DNA from: Lasioglossum baleicum
Lineage: Eukaryota; Arthropoda; Insecta; Hymenoptera; Halictidae
Assembly: GCF_051020765.1 (NCBI RefSeq)
Contig: NC_134934.1
Coordinates: 12,352,001 to 12,416,000 of the forward strand
Direction of reading: 5' to 3'
Length of the DNA: 64,000 nt
Part shown: positions 61,601 to 64,000 of the stretch, in pieces
Layout of the letters: each line of letters begins with the position of its first letter
Numbering within the stretch: the stretch's first letter is position 1
Position numbers and translations under genes: made by a program
Notes under the pieces: model-generated
Databases searched by the model: none
What the model was told of the DNA's origin: nothing
Seen by the model: only the letters and a program-made list of their open reading frames with translations

Positions 61601-62748
61601 ACACGTTGACAGAGACTTTGATAGAGAAAGAAAACGGGACGAGGAAAGATGGAAAAGCCTGCCGTCCCGACTAGCAGCAGATTGTCAGTTAGCAGAAAGG
61701 ACATTGCTGTGGAGTCAACAGGTAATTCTATAAATAGAAGTTTAAAAAAAAAACACCGTTTGGGTTGAGCCGACTAATAATAAAAAAAAAAGAAAAGAGA
61801 ACGTTATCGGGCCGAAATAAAAAAAGAACGAAAAATAACTCGTTGGTATCTGTTCAACGATCGTGTGACGTCATTGCTTTTTGGAGCAAATTCAAATCGT
61901 GACAGAATTGTGTACTTATACTCAAACTCAAACACAGAGTATTATATTACAGTTCCTTTTATAGTGTCAACATTGTTGTGAGCGTGTATCATGTTCACAA
62001 TGATGATTCGATGTAAATATTATTAGCGTTGTTTATGACATTAGTGACTAGATGTTACTTGTGATACGATAGCACAATTATTTGTGTTAGATGCAAATAA
62101 ATAATTATTTTTCTTTAATTTGGCAGTTTATTGTTCACTCTGATTTGCCTTACTTCTCGTGCATGTAACTAAACCCCGACCGAACGTTTACTGTACAGTT
62201 AACAAAAACGAAAAAGGAAACGTGTCGACCTTCAGAGACAAATTGGATTGCGGTTCACCTGCATCGCAAAATTGCAAAAACGAAATTTTGTTTTGATAAC
62301 TGTGCAATGTTAATTTATAGAGATATGTTTGTGCCTGTTAAATACACCTATTCAGACAATAACACATGATTTATGCACCGATACACCGACGCTATACAGA
62401 GAATGATAAGTAGTCCGCTATATTTTAGCACAACTGCGATGAAGGACTCTCCCTGAACAATACAGTGTTAACAACACCTAAACATGAAGCTTGAGAAATG
62501 CATATCATTTGTAGTACCTTTCCTTATTTGGCTTCCTAGATCTTATTTTATTTTGAGACAACTTGATCAAAATATTGAGCACAAAAATTATACGAAATGT
62601 AAATAATTTAAAGAAGAAAATATGTCAGGTGGGTCTCAGTGGAGGAGCATCATACTTGCCACCTGGTAGTGTGGGTGGCTTTTTATGGGCCACCGGAAGC
62701 AACCCTCATTCAACCATCTTCGAACACGTTGGGGATCCAATGGAATGA
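58537..62748 (+). CDS. Sik2: Salt-inducible kinase 2-like Ser/Thr kinase, spliced CDS (gene level)
   Basis: Spliced CDS: 58537-58662, 58747-58893, 58970-59290, 59369-59492, 59565-59776, 59867-60012, 60607-61151, 61306-61721, 62629-62748; all GT-AG, phases agree, 718 codons plus stop. Seen: Gly-loop GKGNFAV (24-30), VAIK Lys46, helix-C Glu64, HRDLKAEN (137-144), DFG (157-159), activation-loop LSTWCGSPPYAAPE with Thr172 where LKB1 phosphorylates SIKs, kinase end near residue 268, UBA-like domain about 291-332, STDEG acidic motif (about 377-381), RRLS Ser430, RRAS Ser516 and a Q-rich segment in exon 8. The N-terminal wording (VGFYDIEG, ARHRITKTE) fits SIK1/2 rather than SIK3. Known of the family: cytoplasmic AMPK-related kinases that phosphorylate CRTC coactivators and class IIa HDACs and are inhibited by PKA via 14-3-3 binding. 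An in-frame TAA at 58486-58488 supports the start. Shorter than the Sik2 of flies as I remember it. Family call is secure; the last exon is less so. Confidence 0.93.
58747..58893 (+). CDS. Sik2: Sik2 coding exon 2: VAIK lysine and helix C
   Basis: Codes residues 43-91, phase 0 at both ends. It opens with the VAIK motif (ATP-anchoring Lys46) and includes REVEIMKQLEHPHIVKLYQ, in which Glu64 is the helix-C partner. Acceptor is TTTTAG, donor ATG|GTAGGC. The preceding intron is only 84 nt, typical of compact insect introns. Confidence 0.93.
58970..59290 (+). CDS. Sik2: Sik2 coding exon 3: catalytic and activation loops
   Basis: Codes residues 92-198 (107 codons, phase 0). It contains the hinge (VCEYASKGEIFDY), the catalytic loop HRDLKAENLLLD with Asp139, the DFG motif, and the activation segment with Thr172 inside LSTWCGSPPYAAPE, the LKB1 substrate site of SIK and AMPK-related kinases. 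All catalytic residues are present, so the kinase should be active. VAHRD replaces the more usual I/V-V-HRD, a mild change. Confidence 0.95.
59369..59492 (+). CDS. Sik2: Sik2 coding exon 4: kinase C-lobe
   Basis: Codes residues 199-239 plus one base. SLGVVLYVLVCGALPFDG is the nearly invariant C-lobe helix of SIK and AMPK-related kinases. Acceptor TTTTTACAG, donor ACAG|GTACG, phase 1. Confidence 0.94.
59565..59776 (+). CDS. Sik2: Sik2 coding exon 5: end of kinase domain, start of UBA
   Basis: Codes residues 240-310. MLVLEPSKRYTIPQIKRHRW ends the kinase domain. NEQILRLMHGLGI begins the UBA-like domain that in SIKs supports LKB1-dependent activation. Acceptor GTTCCAG, donor GAG|GTATTT, phase 0. 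Confidence 0.93.
59867..60012 (+). CDS. Sik2: Sik2 coding exon 6: rest of UBA domain
   Basis: Codes residues 311-358 plus two bases. SYDHHAAIYFLLLERLKQHR completes the UBA-like domain. The exon then passes into a low-complexity linker (ISSSTNNSCWPSVARTKED). Acceptor CTTTCACCAG, donor AAG|GTATGT, phase 2. In vertebrate SIK2 the RRPSTIAEQ 14-3-3 site follows soon after this point; I do not find it here or in the next intron. Confidence 0.92.
60607..61151 (+). CDS. Sik2: Sik2 coding exon 7: regulatory region with PKA sites
   Basis: Codes residues 359-540 plus one base. The start TREDATRGGKRF follows acceptor GTTGTCTAG. Landmarks: STDEG followed by an acidic stretch (379-400), as in SIK2; NRRLSDY with Ser430, in the place of the human SIK2 RRHTLSEV site; Ser/Gly-rich and Ser/Pro-rich linkers; and GRRASDGG with Ser516, matching the conserved SIK GRRASD PKA site that binds 14-3-3. 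Otherwise probably disordered. Donor AAG|GTATGT. Confidence 0.9.
61306..61721 (+). CDS. Sik2: Sik2 coding exon 8: Q-rich C-terminal region
   Basis: Codes residues 541-679. LQLLVQQRMLQQKRNLYHRH resembles the Q-rich helical segment of SIK2 proteins. A basic and acidic run (RDFDRERKRDEERWK) and SQQ follow. The acceptor is TCTTCGTAG. The exon can end at CAG|GTAATT (61721) and join 62629 in phase 0, or read through to TAA at 61731-61733, adding only V-I-L. Both ends are plausible; the read-through form would use the AATAAA at 62096. Confidence 0.85.
62096..62101 (+). terminator. Poly(A) signal AATAAA after Sik2 exon 8
   Basis: AATAAA about 360 bp past the read-through stop at 61733, followed by a T-rich stretch. 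A Pumilio-type TGTAAATA lies at 62012-62019 in the would-be 3' UTR. This signal would serve the short (exon 8 read-through) transcript; the longer form would use later signals such as AATAAA at 63863 or 63910. Confidence 0.5.
62629..62748 (+). CDS. Sik2: Probable Sik2 last coding exon (C-terminus)
   Basis: Codes 39 residues from VGLSGGASYLPP to FEHVGDPME, then TGA. Support: acceptor ATGTCAG, phase 0 matching the upstream donor, and a protein-like Gly/Ser/Pro-rich composition unlike the AT-rich flanks (PHSTIFEHVG). Against: the polypyrimidine tract before the AG is weak and purine-rich. If not part of Sik2, it would have to be a chance open stretch. Confidence 0.62.
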   Translation: MGLSGGASYLPPGSVGGFLWATGSNPHSTIFEHVGDPME

Positions 62749-64000
62749 ACATCTACCCTGTTGTACTTTTAGCGTTGAATTGGAGATTTTGAGTCTGAAA
62801 GACTAGATTCTACATACCAGATACAATAAGCAGTATTGCCTTCCTAGTCTTTCCATATCAGTATCTTTATTTATACAATTACATATATTATCGTATCTAT
62901 TTTCTAAGTGTCCAAGAATGACTTTGTATAAATTTCTTTTTAGAACCGTTTCCTCCATCTAGCTTTCATACACAAAATCTTTGATTAGATGGAAGGTACA
63001 TGGTTACTACATGCCAAAGATTTGCTATTCTCGCATAATTTTATTTTACATTCTGTGTCGAGCGTACAATTGATCACCTATATTTATATACGTACACACG
63101 TGTTTCATTCACGGAACAATTACATACATGCCATATACAAGGTGTGGCCGGACGAGTGGTACAACCAGGCAGGGGATGATTCTACATGTAAAAATCAATC
63201 GAGAAAAAGGAATAACATTTTTTAGTTTGACGCCTCGTTTTCGAGAAGTTAGACTTTAAAGATCCGTCGGGTTCGCGTGCTTCAGTATACACAGGAAGTA
63301 GAATCGGTTGGTCATGATCAGACGCGTCAGACGATTCCTATCAGTAGCACGTATATTTGCTGCATTTTCAAAATCGATTTTCTCGAAAACGAGGTGTCAA
63401 ACGAGAAAATGTTAATCCTTGTCAATTTTATGTTTACATGTAGAATCATCCCCTGCCTGGTTGTGTCACCCGCCCGGCCATACCCTGTATACATGTAATG
63501 AGATGAATATTATTAAAACAGAAAAAAGAAATCTTTGTCATGTAGTAGCATACCTATCGACTGGCTGATTTTTATCAGTCGAATATCCAATTATATCATA
63601 GACTGATAATTAACAAGAAAAAAAAACACCAACCAAGTTTATATTCATAAGCGAGTGGCATATGTCTTGCTTTAAAATGGCTATGTTTAATTGGAAGTAC
63701 AACGTGTATAGTCATGCATATTTTAATGACAATTAAGAAGAGTGCTTTTGATGTGCTTCCTGAATACATTTCAGCAAATTATCATACGATTATGGTATTG
63801 CTTATGTATTTATCCTGTCACTTTTATTGTTTCCAAGCTATTCCGGTCTACAATAATCGAAAAATAAAACTCTTCGGTTGATTCATTGGTTCTTTGGTAA
63901 CTTCCATTTAATAAACTGTTCGTTATGGGAAACGTTTAGTGTACTGTCACAGAATGAAAATAAATATCAGTACTCAAATAAAAGACAAGTAATTATACAT
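62749..64000 (+). other. Presumed 3' UTR or flank of Sik2
   Basis: AT-rich sequence with the foldback at 63138-63487 and AATAAA signals at 63863-63868 and 63910-63915. The true 3' end of the long transcript is not resolved. Confidence 0.4.
63138..63487. mobile_element. Foldback element (CAGGGTGTGGCCGGAC family), copy 2, intact
   Basis: 350 bp between TA dinucleotides (63136-63137, 63488-63489). Left end CAAGGTGTGGCCGGACGAGT; inverse of right end CAGGGTATGGCCGGGCGGGT. It shows the uninterrupted sequence (TATACACAGGAAGTAGAA) where copy 1 carries the hAT insert. Confidence 0.75.

Noticed and set aside
61399..61704. Minus-strand frame across Sik2 exon 8
   Set aside because: Antisense shadow of coding exon 8.

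Overview
The window reads as AT-rich nuclear DNA of an insect. The one gene recognised has insect-type short introns, arthropod-like salt-inducible kinase protein sequence and GT-AG splice sites. Long AT-rich non-coding stretches with scattered GC-rich patches and many short DNA-transposon relics would suit a hymenopteran (bee, ant or wasp), but that placement is inference and the order or species cannot be fixed from sequence alone.

The only confidently identified gene lies at the right end on the + strand: a Sik2-type salt-inducible kinase (AMPK-related Ser/Thr kinase). A GC-rich promoter and 5' leader occupy about 56.46-57.29 kb, intron 1 runs 57295-58468, and nine coding exons run from the ATG at 58537 to a stop at 62748 (718 codons), or to 61733 (682 codons) if the last intron is retained. 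The kinase domain, LKB1-type activation loop, UBA domain and two PKA-type sites are readable. Three perfect cAMP response elements (TGACGTCA) lie in the promoter and intron 1, suggesting CREB/CRTC feedback on a kinase whose family restrains CRTC.

The remaining 56 kb holds no gene I can support and looks intergenic, or possibly intronic to a gene whose coding exons lie outside. It is peppered with non-autonomous DNA transposons: a pogo-like element at 5.3-6.5 kb containing two other foldbacks; a foldback at 15 kb; a pogo-like pair of ends at 23 kb; a foldback at 25.2-26.1 kb split by a hAT MITE with a clear 8-bp target duplication (an uninterrupted relative sits at 63.1 kb); an unclassified 823-bp TIR element at 28.1-29.0 kb; a full-length foldback at 29.6-30.2 kb; a nested structure at 36.2-37.2 kb that includes a near-perfect long palindrome and is bracketed by direct duplicates; and a 650-bp Tc1/mariner-type MITE at 40.2-40.8 kb. 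A transposase-like remnant lies near 47.5 kb.

Other structure includes a 30-bp minisatellite at 6.8-7.0 kb that reads as six decapeptides on the minus strand, decayed tandem repeats at 12.3-12.6 kb, a (GA)n tract at 41.2 kb and GC-rich patches that may be regulatory. No tRNA, rRNA or CRISPR array was recognised. Exon limits outside the coding exons, and all functional statements about regulation, are inference.
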